A DNA stretch of 10,111 nucleotides from an uncultured bacterium (GCA_946183755.1 CAMHCZ010000063.1:1-10111); one strand, 5' to 3'. Positions 1 to 7,177 are shown, numbered from the stretch's first letter. Notes: a model not told the origin generated them from the sequence alone. Translations and numbers: made by a program.

Positions 1-3
1 AAT

Positions 4-756
4 TTATAAGAGAGTAGATGAAGCTATTCCTTTCAGGAAGTCGCTTGCCTGCTTGAGATTCTCGATTTTGCCAACGTCTATCAGCTTTAAATCGTCGTGC
101 TCGTAGCCGATGATTTTGTTGGCTTTCATGGCTGACAGATAAAAGTCGATGATGGAGAACTTGCCGTCCCATTTCTCCATTTCCGCGAAAAGAGAAGGGG
201 AGAATACGTGAATACCGGAAAAGGCGAGGTGCTTGAACATTGACGCGTCTATTTCCTCGTCTTTAGGCTTCGTTTCGCCGGTCGTGTTGTTCAGCCATCC
301 GCATAAACGCATATCATCATTGAACAGCAGGTTGCGTGACGATTTACGGTCGCTGACGAGCAGTGTGGCTGCAGAACTGGACTCTATGTGATGGTTGTAC
401 AGTTCTCGCAGGTCGGCATTTGAGAAAATGTCCACGTTGTGCACAAGGAACGGCTTGCCGTCGTCGAAGAAGTGCGCCGCTTTCTTTATGCCGCCACCAG
501 TTTCGAGAAGCATTCCGCGCTCGTCGGATATTTCGATGCGTATGCCGAAGTTGTTGTTCTCGCGCAGAAAGTCGATTATTTGCTCGGCGAAGTGGTGGAC
601 GTTCACGATGATTTCGTCAAAACCGTTGGCGGTGAGTTTCTCTATGATGTGCTGTATCAGAGGTTTGCCGTTGACTTCGACCATGGCTTTTGGGCGGTCG
701 TCGGTCAGTGGTTTGAGTCTTGTGCCGAGTCCTGCGGCGAATATCATTGCTTTCAT
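4..756 (-). CDS. MurU-like sugar-1-phosphate nucleotidyltransferase
   Basis: This is a 250-residue cytoplasmic nucleotidyltransferase of the GT-A-like sugar-phosphate type. The N-terminus has the nucleotide-binding signature GLGTR (9-13) followed by RPK (21-23). ETGGGI (85-90) and the metal-binding HNVDIF (106-111) come next, and LIDVGK (225-230) closes the fold. Length and motif order fit MurU, the MurNAc-1-phosphate uridylyltransferase of the Pseudomonas peptidoglycan-recycling route, better than the longer GlmU or RmlA, and there is no C-terminal hexapeptide-repeat domain. The gene lies 13 bases downstream of an AmgK-like kinase on the same strand, which is the natural partner supplying the sugar-1-phosphate. 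The start at 756 keeps the conserved MKAMIFAAG beginning, and AAGGAC lies just upstream. The frame is intact although the kinase gene before it is broken. The substrate (MurNAc-1-P, GlcNAc-1-P or another sugar phosphate) is inferred from context. A general NDP-sugar pyrophosphorylase is the alternative. Confidence 0.85.
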   Translation of the reverse strand: MKAMIFAAGLGTRLKPLTDDRPKAMVEVNGKPLIQHIIEKLTANGFDEIIVNVHHFAEQIIDFLRENNNFGIRIEISDERGMLLETGGGIKKAAHFFDDGKPFLVHNVDIFSNADLRELYNHHIESSSAATLLVSDRKSSRNLLFNDDMRLCGWLNNTTGETKPKDEEIDASMFKHLAFSGIHVFSPSLFAEMEKWDGKFSIIDFYLSAMKANKIIGYEHDDLKLIDVGKIENLKQASDFLKGIASSTLL

Positions 757-769
757 AATCAGTCCTTTT

Positions 770-1966
770 TTAGAAGTTGAAATCTTGGTTTATGCCACGC
801 TCGCGATGTATCAGTCTTACTTTCACACCGAATTTCTTGGCTATATGCTCCGCTGTGTGCTGTGCCGAATAGACTGACCTGTGCTGGCCTCCGGTGCATC
901 CGAAGCAGACAGAGAGGTTTGCGAATCCACGTTTCAGGTAGTCAACGATGTGCGCATCCACAATCTTGTGAGCCGACTGCAGGAATCGTGTTATCTCGCC
1001 TCTTTCCTCGAGGAAGTCTATGACAGGCTTGTCGAGTCCGGTCAGCTGCTTGTATTCGTCGTATCTGCCAGGATTGTTCATTCCGCGGCAGTCGAACACA
1101 TAGCCTCCGCCATTACCGCTGTCGTCGCTTGGAATGCCTTTCTTGAACGAGAAGCTATAGACGGTGACGGTCAGTTTATCGACATTTTCAGATGGATATT
1201 CTGGCTCAGAGTCCTTAGTCTCAGTCAGTTGGACAAGCACGGATTTCAGATAAGGGTAGTTGTTAGCAATGCCTTCGTTGAGCGATTCCTTCAGGTTGTT
1301 CAGCGCGAATGGTATGCTTGCTATGAAATGCTCCTTCTGCTCGAAATAGCCGCGGAAACCGTATGCGCCAAGCACTTGCAGTGTGCGGAAGAACACGAAG
1401 AGTTTTAGTTTCTTCTCGAAAGCGGCGGCATCTACAGATTGATATTTAGACAGGGCGTCGAGATAGTGCTTTATCAGTTCCTTTTTCAGCGGAGCAGGGT
1501 AGTTAGCTCTTGCCTGCCAAACGAACGAAGCAACGTCGTAGTATATCGGGCCTCGTCTGCCGCCTTGGAAGTCGATGAAGTACGGCTCTCCGTCCTTTAT
1601 CATTACGTTTCTGGACTGGAAGTCACGGTACAGGAATGTGTTTGTGTTCTCGGCGAGCAGGTCGTCGGCGAGTTTGCGGAAGTCGTCCTCGAGTTTTGTC
1701 TCAAGGAACTGAATTCCAGTGGCTTTCAGGTAGCAGTATTTGAAGTAGTTGAGGTCCCACATGACGGAGTCGCGGTTGAATTCGGCTTGTGGGTAGCACA
1801 CTGAGAAGTCAAGCCCTTCAGCGCCCTTGAACTGCATGTCAGGCAGTCTTTCGATGGTCTTGAACAGAAGACTCTTTTCTTCGTCGGAGAAACATGATGT
1901 CTTCACACCGTTAGCCATAGCGTCGAAGAGAGCGGTAGAGCCAAGGTCTTCCTGCAGATAGAACAT
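770..1966 (-). CDS. AmgK-like kinase (N-terminus missing) fused to RapZ C-terminal domain
   Basis: This 398-residue open frame has two parts. Residues 1 to about 245 are a choline/aminoglycoside-type phosphotransferase: YLQEDLG at 3-9, the catalytic loop RDFQSRN at 114-120 (catalytic Asp115, Asn120) and the metal-binding IDFQ at 131-134. Residues about 264-398 match the C-terminal domain of RapZ: SFSFKKGIP (271-279), FDCRGMNNP (291-299), TGLDKPV (309-315) and GCTGGQHRSV (356-365). In E. coli RapZ this domain binds glucosamine-6-phosphate and the sRNAs GlmY and GlmZ, but no RapZ N-terminal P-loop domain is present here. The kinase half resembles AmgK, which phosphorylates MurNAc/GlcNAc at C1, and the next gene is MurU-like. 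The ATG at 1966 is only the first start codon available in this frame. The protein lacks the glycine-rich loop of the kinase fold, which is encoded upstream in another frame, so a product starting here is unlikely to be an active kinase. Confidence 0.8.
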   Translation of the reverse strand: MFYLQEDLGSTALFDAMANGVKTSCFSDEEKSLLFKTIERLPDMQFKGAEGLDFSVCYPQAEFNRDSVMWDLNYFKYCYLKATGIQFLETKLEDDFRKLADDLLAENTNTFLYRDFQSRNVMIKDGEPYFIDFQGGRRGPIYYDVASFVWQARANYPAPLKKELIKHYLDALSKYQSVDAAAFEKKLKLFVFFRTLQVLGAYGFRGYFEQKEHFIASIPFALNNLKESLNEGIANNYPYLKSVLVQLTETKDSEPEYPSENVDKLTVTVYSFSFKKGIPSDDSGNGGGYVFDCRGMNNPGRYDEYKQLTGLDKPVIDFLEERGEITRFLQSAHKIVDAHIVDYLKRGFANLSVCFGCTGGQHRSVYSAQHTAEHIAKKFGVKVRLIHRERGINQDFNF

Positions 1967-2190
1967 ATAGTCGTCGGTGTGGCAGAAAACTTTTGGCGTT
2001 GGCAGTCCTTGTGCGGCGAAATGCTCAGCCAGCTTGATGAAGCTTCTGTTCTCCTCGGCCGATTCTCTGTGTCGCCGTTGCTAAGTCTGAAATATTGTCT
2101 GTTTGAGCCGGCTCCCTTGAGTTTAGTCACGGCAGAGGCGTCTATTTTGAAGTGTTTCCTGAATAGTTCTGAGAGTTCTTCTGTGTTCAT
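770..2190 (-). pseudogene. Frameshifted AmgK-like kinase/RapZ-C fusion gene (full extent)
   Basis: The true start is the ATG at 2190, preceded by an A-rich leader. The first 41 codons encode a normal phosphotransferase N-terminus with the loop KGAGSNRQYFRL (25-36), ending at NGDT (38-41). The continuation ESAEENRSFIKLAEHF is in the frame one base back, starting at 2065. That frame has a TAG stop at 2083-2081, so it cannot reach the start codon, while the first frame runs on as nonsense to 1903. Family members normally have a hydrophobic strand of about seven residues (VIGV- or VVMD-like) between these blocks, and here it is absent. This points to a lost segment of 3n+1 bases (for example 22 or 25) near 2063-2070. 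No slippery heptamer is visible. A real mutation or an assembly error would look the same. The MurU-like gene downstream would still be read if the mRNA survives. Confidence 0.75.
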
Positions 2191-2216
2191 TTTTTTTCGT
2201 TTGTTTTTTATGAATA

Positions 2217-2224
2217 CGAAGGTA
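2217..2224 (-). promoter_or_regulatory. Candidate -7 promoter element of the kinase/murU-like operon
   Basis: Read on the minus strand this is TACCTTCG, one mismatch from the Bacteroidetes -7 consensus TAnnTTTG, and it lies 26 bases before the ATG at 2190. No good -33 TTTG is seen at the usual distance, so the call is weak. The region contains a 16-bp palindrome where the -7/-33 spacer would be. Confidence 0.35.
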
Positions 2225-2240
2225 GTAATTTCGGAATTAC
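2225..2240. promoter_or_regulatory. 16-bp palindrome in the divergent intergenic region
   Basis: GTAATT at 2225-2230 and AATTAC at 2235-2240 form a perfect inverted repeat around the centre TCGG. The whole 16-mer is palindromic except for one T:G position. It abuts the candidate -7 box of the leftward operon and lies about 28 bases upstream of the rightward ftsK -7 box. That is a suitable place for a dimeric repressor or activator. No regulator gene is nearby, and chance occurrence in AT-rich intergenic DNA is possible. Confidence 0.3.
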
Positions 2241-2267
2241 AAGCATAGGTCAATGGTTTAAAATTTC

Positions 2268-2275
2268 TATATTTG
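2268..2275 (+). promoter_or_regulatory. ftsK promoter -7 element
   Basis: TATATTTG is an exact match to the Bacteroidetes -7 consensus TAnnTTTG. The expected -33 position (about 2245-2248) reads ATAG, so the upstream box is poor. Transcription would begin near 2282, giving a leader of about 60 bases before the ftsK ATG. Confidence 0.5.
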
Positions 2276-2282
2276 CATTTTG

Positions 2283-2300
2283 TGCGTCTTGCTTGACGCA
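2283..2300 (+). other. Small hairpin at the predicted 5' end of the ftsK transcript
   Basis: TGCGTC (2283-2288) and GACGCA (2295-2300) form a perfect 6-bp stem with a 6-base loop, TTGCTT. It begins within a base or two of the start site predicted from the -7 box. It could stabilise the mRNA 5' end or be a protein site, but it is short enough to arise by chance. Confidence 0.25.
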
Positions 2301-2341
2301 TGATTGAATATAAGGACAAAACCTAAGATATAAAAGAGAAA

Positions 2342-4963
2342 ATGGCGACGGAAAAAGGAAAGAAATCAGCAAAACCGACTCAGAAAAAGTCTTTCTGGCA
2401 ATCATTGAAAAGCTTTCTGACAGACAGAAGAACGCATATCGCATTGGGTGTGCTTATATGCGTGTGTGTGCTTTATCTTGCCATATCGATGATTTCTTAT
2501 TTCTTCACTGGCGCCGAGGATAACAGCATAGTGAGCAATAACGGGCTGTTCTCGCTCACGCCCGGCGACAAGATTTCCAACTGGGGCGGCCGTCTTGGCG
2601 CCTACGCTTCGGAATGGCTTGTGAATGACTGTTTCGGCATCGCCTCGTTCTTCTTGCTTGGCATGTTCGCGCTTGTCGGACTTCGTCTGATAGGCGTGCG
2701 AATGGAGTCGTTCTGGAAGACGCAGATAATGCTTGTGTGCGGATTGATATGGACCTCGTTCTCAATCAGTTTCTTCTTTTACGGGCTTTATGAAGACTTC
2801 ATAAACTTCGGCGGCAACTATGGCAGGGAGATGAGCGAGAAACTTTCTGACAATGTCGGCATACCAGGCACGTTCCTTATAATACTTGCGTTCCTTGTGT
2901 TGTTCATAGTCTTTTTCCACCAGGAGACTCTGCCATATTTGGCAAGCCTTTGTCAGAGATTCTGGGCATGGTTCAAGGAACTTTTCGCTCATAAGGTTCC
3001 AGAAGAATTGATTGAAGGCGAAGAAGAGGTTGAGCCAGAGAATGTTCCAGGCGATGAGGTGAGGGATAATGGAGAGGAGAAAAGCAATGTCGTAGTTCCT
3101 GTCGTAGCCCAAACAGATAAAGGCGCAGACGAAGGCGAGGAGGACGGTAATGATGACGGCTGGACCATAACTGAGGGACCAGAGAGCGTGCATACCGAAT
3201 CGGTTGACAATAACGTAACGCCTCAAACGCCGACACCAGAACCAGCTCCAGCTGTTTTGTTCTCAGTGCAGGCCGGCGGCAACGAAGGCGATGGCGCTCA
3301 TGCTCCGTCCGACAATACGCCAAGCGTTATAGACGACTCTGACGATAATATGCCAGGTCTTGACGAACTCGGAGAATACGATCCGACACTTGACCTGTCG
3401 CATTATAAATATCCAGAACTCTCGCTGCTCAAGGACTATGGCAACGAAAAGCCGGCTGTGAACCTCGAGGAGCAGAACGCCAACAAGAAGCGAATAACAA
3501 CGACACTGAGCAACTACGGCATCGAGATAACAAGCATTTCGGCTACAGTAGGACCGACAATCACGCTTTACGAGATTGTGCCTAAGCCGGGTGTGAGAAT
3601 CTCGAAAATCAAGAGCCTCGAGAGTGACATAATGCTCAGCCTCGCAGCCACCGGCATACGTATCATCGCGCCGATACCGGGCAAGGGAACGATAGGTATC
3701 GAAGTACCTAACGAGAACAAGCAGATTGTGTCTATGATGTCGATGATGAGCTCCAAGAAGTATCAGGAGGCAAAGGAGAAATACGCTCTGCCAATCGCGC
3801 TCGGCAAGACGATAACAAACGAGGTGTTCGTGTTCGACCTCGCCAAGGCGCCTCACATGCTCGTGGCTGGTGCTACCGGTCAAGGTAAGTCTGTCGCTCT
3901 GAACGCCATCATCACTTCGCTGCTGTACGCCAAACATCCGGCTTACATGAAGTTTGTGATGGTTGACCCAAAGAAGGTGGAGTTCACGCTGTACAGCAAG
4001 ATAGAGCGTCAGTTCCTGGCGAAAGTGCCGGACGAGGAAGAGCCAATCATAACCGATGTCACAAAGGTTGTGCAGACGCTCAACTCCCTGACCAAGGAGA
4101 TGGACGACCGCTACACGCTGCTCAAGAAGGCTGGCGTGAGAAACATAACGGAGTACAACGACAAGTTCATACACAGAAGGCTTAATCCGGAGAAGGGACA
4201 CCGATTCCTGCCTTACATCGTCGTTGTGATAGACGAGTTCGGAGACCTGATAATGGTCGCAGGCAAGGAGGTCGAGCTGCCAATCGCGAGAATCGCTCAG
4301 TTGGCGCGTGCTGTCGGCATACACATGATAATCGCGACACAGCGTCCTTCTGTCAACGTCATAACCGGTATAATCAAGGCGAACTTCCCTACGAGAGTCG
4401 CTTGCCGTGTGACTTCGGTGGTGGACTCAAGAACTGTGCTTGACGCTTCCGGCGCTCAGCAGCTGATAGGTCGAGGAGACCTGCTTTTCTCGAAGGATGG
4501 CGAGACCACTCGTGTGCAGTGCGCGTTCGTGGATACTCCGGAGGTTGAGAACATCGTTGACTACATTGGCGAGCAGCAGGGTTATCCTACAGCGATGATT
4601 CTGCCAGACTATGACCCTAACGCAGGACAAAGCAACTATGCCGACCCATTCAGCGGCATTCCACAGCAGGTTCAGCAGGGTAGCGATGTCAATCCTAACG
4701 AGCGTGACCCGATGTTTGAGGAGGTGGCTCGCATGGTTGTGGCTTCGCAGCAAGGTTCGACTTCGAATATCCAGCGAAAGTTCAAGATTGGATTCAATAG
4801 AGCGGGCCGAATCATGGACCAGCTCGAGGCTGCAGGCATCGTCGGACCGTTCGAGGGAAGCAAGCAAAGGCAAATTTTAGTGCCTGACGAGTATAGTTTG
4901 GAACTAAAATTGCATCCGGAGAAGCAGCAAAATGCAAATGACACTAACACGTTAGAATCTTAA
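2342..4963 (+). CDS. ftsK: FtsK/SpoIIIE DNA translocase
   Basis: This 873-residue septal DNA translocase moves chromosome ends through the closing division septum and helps dimer resolution. Four predicted membrane segments lie at about 33-54, 97-118, 128-150 and 174-193. An acidic, Pro/Asn-rich low-complexity linker (about 222-345) follows. The alpha/beta motor has Walker A GATGQGKS (510-517) and Walker B IVVVIDE (626-632), plus ATQRPS (665-670) and RVACRVTS (685-692), which are typical of the RecA-like motor. The C-terminal winged-helix gamma domain (about 787-847) carries the DNA-reading helices (STSNIQRKFKIGFNRAGRIM region, 807-825) that in characterised FtsK recognise polar chromosomal sequences. 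All domains are complete. The start at 2342 gives a basic, Lys-rich cytoplasmic N-terminus before the first helix, and AAGAGAAA precedes it. It is the first gene of an apparent operon with the LolA-like gene, whose ATG lies 13 bases after the stop. Confidence 0.97.
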   Translation: MATEKGKKSAKPTQKKSFWQSLKSFLTDRRTHIALGVLICVCVLYLAISMISYFFTGAEDNSIVSNNGLFSLTPGDKISNWGGRLGAYASEWLVNDCFGIASFFLLGMFALVGLRLIGVRMESFWKTQIMLVCGLIWTSFSISFFFYGLYEDFINFGGNYGREMSEKLSDNVGIPGTFLIILAFLVLFIVFFHQETLPYLASLCQRFWAWFKELFAHKVPEELIEGEEEVEPENVPGDEVRDNGEEKSNVVVPVVAQTDKGADEGEEDGNDDGWTITEGPESVHTESVDNNVTPQTPTPEPAPAVLFSVQAGGNEGDGAHAPSDNTPSVIDDSDDNMPGLDELGEYDPTLDLSHYKYPELSLLKDYGNEKPAVNLEEQNANKKRITTTLSNYGIEITSISATVGPTITLYEIVPKPGVRISKIKSLESDIMLSLAATGIRIIAPIPGKGTIGIEVPNENKQIVSMMSMMSSKKYQEAKEKYALPIALGKTITNEVFVFDLAKAPHMLVAGATGQGKSVALNAIITSLLYAKHPAYMKFVMVDPKKVEFTLYSKIERQFLAKVPDEEEPIITDVTKVVQTLNSLTKEMDDRYTLLKKAGVRNITEYNDKFIHRRLNPEKGHRFLPYIVVVIDEFGDLIMVAGKEVELPIARIAQLARAVGIHMIIATQRPSVNVITGIIKANFPTRVACRVTSVVDSRTVLDASGAQQLIGRGDLLFSKDGETTRVQCAFVDTPEVENIVDYIGEQQGYPTAMILPDYDPNAGQSNYADPFSGIPQQVQQGSDVNPNERDPMFEEVARMVVASQQGSTSNIQRKFKIGFNRAGRIMDQLEAAGIVGPFEGSKQRQILVPDEYSLELKLHPEKQQNANDTNTLES

Positions 4964-4976
4964 AAAGAACAGAACT

Positions 4977-5672
4977 ATGAGACATTCATTATTTATAACT
5001 GCGGCATTGGCTGCATCTATCAGTTTTACAAGCGTTTGCGCACAGCAGCAGAGAACGCACCTCAAACCAGTGACAAAGGCTGACATCCCGTCGCAGACAG
5101 ATGCTAAGGCAAAAGCTCTGCTCGACAAGGCTGCGGAAAAGTACAAGACCGACATCAAGGTGGATTTCAAAATCCTCGTGAATGACACCAAAACCGGCAA
5201 GAAAGACAACATTACTGGTGAGATAATGATGAAGGGAACGAAATTCAGACTCTCTGTTCCTGGCACACAGACATACTACGACGGCAAGTACGAGTACATC
5301 TACGTGGCTAAGGACAACGAAGTTTCCATCACGGTGCCAACAAAGAAAGACCTTCAGGAGGTTAATCCGGCATACCTGATGACAAGCTACACGACGAACT
5401 CCACCATACAGTTCAGCATGGACAATAAGAGTTCTGACCCAAACCACATCATCGACGTTTATCCAGACAGAAGCCAGGGCAAAGGCTACTACAAGGCGAC
5501 AGTGAAGATAAACAAGAAAACGATGGAGCTTGTGTCGATTAAAATCTTGAGCCAGAATGGAGTACACACACTATTCACAGTGGTCAAGACACAGAAGAAC
5601 AAATACGGCGACGCGTTCTTCACATTCTATCCGAAATCTCATCCAGGAGTTGTGGTCAACGACTTGAGGTAA
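4977..5672 (+). CDS. LolA-like outer-membrane lipoprotein chaperone
   Basis: This 231-residue exported protein has a signal peptide at residues 1-22 (basic start, hydrophobic ALAASISF core, cleavage likely after VCA). The Cys at 21 is not in a proper lipobox, so it is probably a soluble periplasmic protein. The mature part shows the LolA-type layout: a first helix AKALLDKAAEKYK (45-57), then antiparallel strands with GEIMMKGTKFRL (81-92), YYDGKYEYIY (100-109), NEVSITVP (114-121) and a late ALIKINKKTMELVSI-like hairpin around 174-190. LolA carries lipoproteins from the inner-membrane LolCDE complex across the periplasm. Bacteroidetes versions are divergent, so assignment rests on fold-like pattern, length and position between ftsK and trxB, an order I recall from other Bacteroidales. 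It is translated 13 bases after ftsK and probably from the same message. A hairpin with a T-run follows it. Confidence 0.82.
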   Translation: MRHSLFITAALAASISFTSVCAQQQRTHLKPVTKADIPSQTDAKAKALLDKAAEKYKTDIKVDFKILVNDTKTGKKDNITGEIMMKGTKFRLSVPGTQTYYDGKYEYIYVAKDNEVSITVPTKKDLQEVNPAYLMTSYTTNSTIQFSMDNKSSDPNHIIDVYPDRSQGKGYYKATVKINKKTMELVSIKILSQNGVHTLFTVVKTQKNKYGDAFFTFYPKSHPGVVVNDLR

Positions 5673-5680
5673 AAATACCA

Positions 5681-5715
5681 AGGAGGCGGATTTTGACGTT
5701 CGTCTCCTTTTTTTT
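5681..5715 (+). terminator. Intrinsic terminator after the ftsK-lolA genes
   Basis: AGGAGGCG (5681-5688) pairs with CGTCTCCT (5701-5708) over 8 bp including one G-U pair, with a 12-base loop, and an eight-T run covers 5708-5715. The long loop and wobble pair make it moderate rather than strong. The trxB ATG is only 23 bases beyond the T-run. Confidence 0.65.
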
Positions 5716-5738
5716 ATTAACAGAAAAAGAGAATAAAC

Positions 5739-6677
5739 ATGGCAGAAAGAATTAAGTGCGTTATCATAGGCTCGGGTCCTGCTGGATACACCGCAGCCAT
5801 ATATGCGTCGAGGGCAAACCTTGCGCCAGTGCTTTACGAAGGAATGCAGCCAGGAGGACAGCTGACAACGACAACTGAAGTCGAGAATTTCCCTGGTTAT
5901 CCTGAAGGCGTGGACGGCAACGAAATGATGGACCAGCTCAAACAGCAGGCACTGAGGTTCAACGCCGACATAAGAAGCGGCAGGATAACCGAGGCTGACT
6001 TGAGCAGCTGGCCTTATAAGCTTAAAGCCAACACGGATTATGAAATAGAGGCAGAGAGCATCATAATCTCTACTGGTGCGTCGGCTAAGTACCTCGGACT
6101 GGCTGACGAGAACAAGTACAGAGGCAAAGGCGTGTCGGCTTGCGCTACGTGCGACGGATTTTTCTTCAGAAAGAAGATTGTCGCTGTGGTCGGCGGCGGA
6201 GATACTGCATGCGAGGAAGCCTTGTATCTCAGTCAGTTGTGTCAGAAAGTCTATTTGATAGTGCGCAAGAATTATCTCCGTGCTTCCGACATAATGAAGA
6301 AGAGAGTGGAGGAAAGGGAGAACATCGAAGTGCTGTTCGAGCACAACACTGTGGGACTGTGGGGCGAAGGCAAGGTGCAGGGCGCTCATCTGGTGAAGCG
6401 CAAAGGCGAGGCCGACGAGCAGAACGTGGATATAGAGATAGACGGATTCTTCCTTGCCATAGGTCATCAGCCGAATTCATCGCTCTTCAAAGGGCAGCTG
6501 GAGATGGACGAGCAGGGCTACATACTGACCAAGGGCAATTCCACAGCGACGAGCGTAGAGGGCGTGTTCGCGGCTGGCGATGTGGCAGACAGTGTTTACA
6601 AGCAGGCTGTGATAGCCGCAGGCAGTGGAGCCAAGGCGGCTTTAGATGCCGAAAAGTGGCTCGCTTCCAAGGAGTAA
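5739..6677 (+). CDS. trxB: Thioredoxin reductase (NADPH, FAD-dependent)
   Basis: This 312-residue cytosolic flavoprotein reduces thioredoxin with electrons from NADPH. The FAD-binding dinucleotide fold begins with GSGPAG (11-16). The redox-active disulfide is CATC (135-138) followed by DG, as in low-molecular-weight bacterial TrxB. The second nucleotide fold has GGGDTA (152-157), and the C-terminal FAD motif is AAGDVAD (278-284). The 2'-phosphate-reading segment is VRKNYLRA (175-182), where E. coli has HRRDGFRA. Basic residues at 176, 177 and 181 remain, so NADPH use is plausible. Length and motif spacing are normal. The start at 5739 gives the standard short N-terminus before the first strand and is preceded by AAAAAGAGAATAAAC. 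No separate promoter is visible between the preceding hairpin and the start, so it probably shares transcription with ftsK-lolA by read-through. Confidence 0.96.
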   Translation: MAERIKCVIIGSGPAGYTAAIYASRANLAPVLYEGMQPGGQLTTTTEVENFPGYPEGVDGNEMMDQLKQQALRFNADIRSGRITEADLSSWPYKLKANTDYEIEAESIIISTGASAKYLGLADENKYRGKGVSACATCDGFFFRKKIVAVVGGGDTACEEALYLSQLCQKVYLIVRKNYLRASDIMKKRVEERENIEVLFEHNTVGLWGEGKVQGAHLVKRKGEADEQNVDIEIDGFFLAIGHQPNSSLFKGQLEMDEQGYILTKGNSTATSVEGVFAAGDVADSVYKQAVIAAGSGAKAALDAEKWLASKE

Positions 6678-6691
6678 ACGTCAGATATGAG

Positions 6692-6729
6692 AAAAAGAAA
6701 GGCGGACTGTGCAGTCCGCCTTTTCTTTA
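6692..6729. terminator. Bidirectional terminator between trxB and the convergent lipoprotein gene
   Basis: AAAGGCGGACT (6698-6708) pairs perfectly with AGTCCGCCTTT (6713-6723) around the loop GTGC. T-rich sequence follows on the plus strand (TTTTCTTTAT) and A-rich sequence precedes it (AAAAAGAAA), so it can stop transcription from both sides. The minus-strand gene's stop codon (6727-6729) touches the right arm. Confidence 0.88.
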
Positions 6730-7092
6730 TTTCTTCTGGTCTTGCCTTATGCTGAATTTGTCAGCGCCTTCGCAGAACCCCAACAGCATCATCGCTCCTA
6801 TGTAGTTGGTCTTGGTGTCTATGGATTCTATGTGCGCCAGTTCCTCTCTGTATTCCCGTTGAGTCTCCTTGTCGGCGTTCTTGTATTTCTCGTTGATGTT
6901 CTCGATGGTCCTGTAGATGAAAACCAGCTCGTCAATCTCGTCGTCGGTCAGTATCCCGTCTTCGGCAGCCTTGTTGGCGGCGGTGTAGAACATCTGTTTC
7001 TTCTTTACCGTCTTCTTGGCGTCGTGCTTCGGTCCGCATGCTGCCAGTGTGACGATTGCGGCTAAGCAGAGCAGTGAAATTATGTGTTTCAT
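6727..7092 (-). CDS. Small putative lipoprotein, function unknown
   Basis: This 121-residue protein has a lipoprotein signal peptide: basic start MKH, hydrophobic core and lipobox LAAC at 16-19, followed by GPKHDAKK. The mature part is highly charged and looks almost wholly alpha-helical. A segment DGILTDDEIDELV (45-57) resembles helix-capping or EF-hand-like sequence but lacks a full calcium loop. A second helix, about 62-90, is rich in Lys/Glu. I recognise no family. It is monocistronic, convergent with trxB and shares the terminator with it. Its promoter is divergent from that of the tRNA gene. The start at 7092 is fixed by the signal peptide. It is probably anchored in the inner or outer membrane facing the periplasm. 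Confidence 0.8.
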   Translation of the reverse strand: MKHIISLLCLAAIVTLAACGPKHDAKKTVKKKQMFYTAANKAAEDGILTDDEIDELVFIYRTIENINEKYKNADKETQREYREELAHIESIDTKTNYIGAMMLLGFCEGADKFSIRQDQKK

Positions 7093-7119
7093 AACGCTTT
7101 CTTGTGTGTTTGTTTATCA

Positions 7120-7127
7120 CAAAAGTA
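7120..7127 (-). promoter_or_regulatory. Promoter -7 element of the lipoprotein gene
   Basis: The minus strand reads TACTTTTG, an exact TAnnTTTG match, 27 bases upstream of the ATG at 7092. No convincing TTTG is found at the -33 distance. The predicted leader is about 20 bases. Confidence 0.5.
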
Positions 7128-7177
7128 ATGAATCGCTTTATAAAAGATAGTGGTTGAGTGAAAAAAAACGCAAAAGA

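Noticed and set aside
881..1804. Plus-strand open frames of 175 and 121 codons opposite the kinase gene
   Set aside because: They mirror the codons of the phosphotransferase/RapZ-C frame and have no start context or family features.
2063..2083. Programmed -1 ribosomal frameshift in the kinase gene
   Set aside because: The phase change fits -1, but no X-XXY-YYZ slippery heptamer or downstream stem is visible, and the shifted product would still lack a conserved strand. A small deletion explains both facts.
2191..2319. N-terminal extension of the kinase gene from an ATG at 2319
   Set aside because: The extension crosses the intergenic region with both promoter candidates and reads as low-quality, basic sequence. 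Family similarity begins at MNTEELSELF, start 2190.
2762..3323. Minus-strand frames of 154 and 116 codons opposite the ftsK membrane and linker regions
   Set aside because: The hydrophobic look of the 154-codon frame is a by-product of the complementary membrane-segment codons. No promoter or ribosome-binding context is present.
3263..4324. 353-codon open frame on the minus strand within ftsK
   Set aside because: It is antisense to well-conserved FtsK motor codons, has no recognisable domain, and has a His/Leu/Arg-rich composition typical of a shadow frame.
5571..6467. 298-codon open frame on the minus strand across lolA and trxB
   Set aside because: It overlaps two clear genes and their terminator in antisense and shows no domain or signal features.
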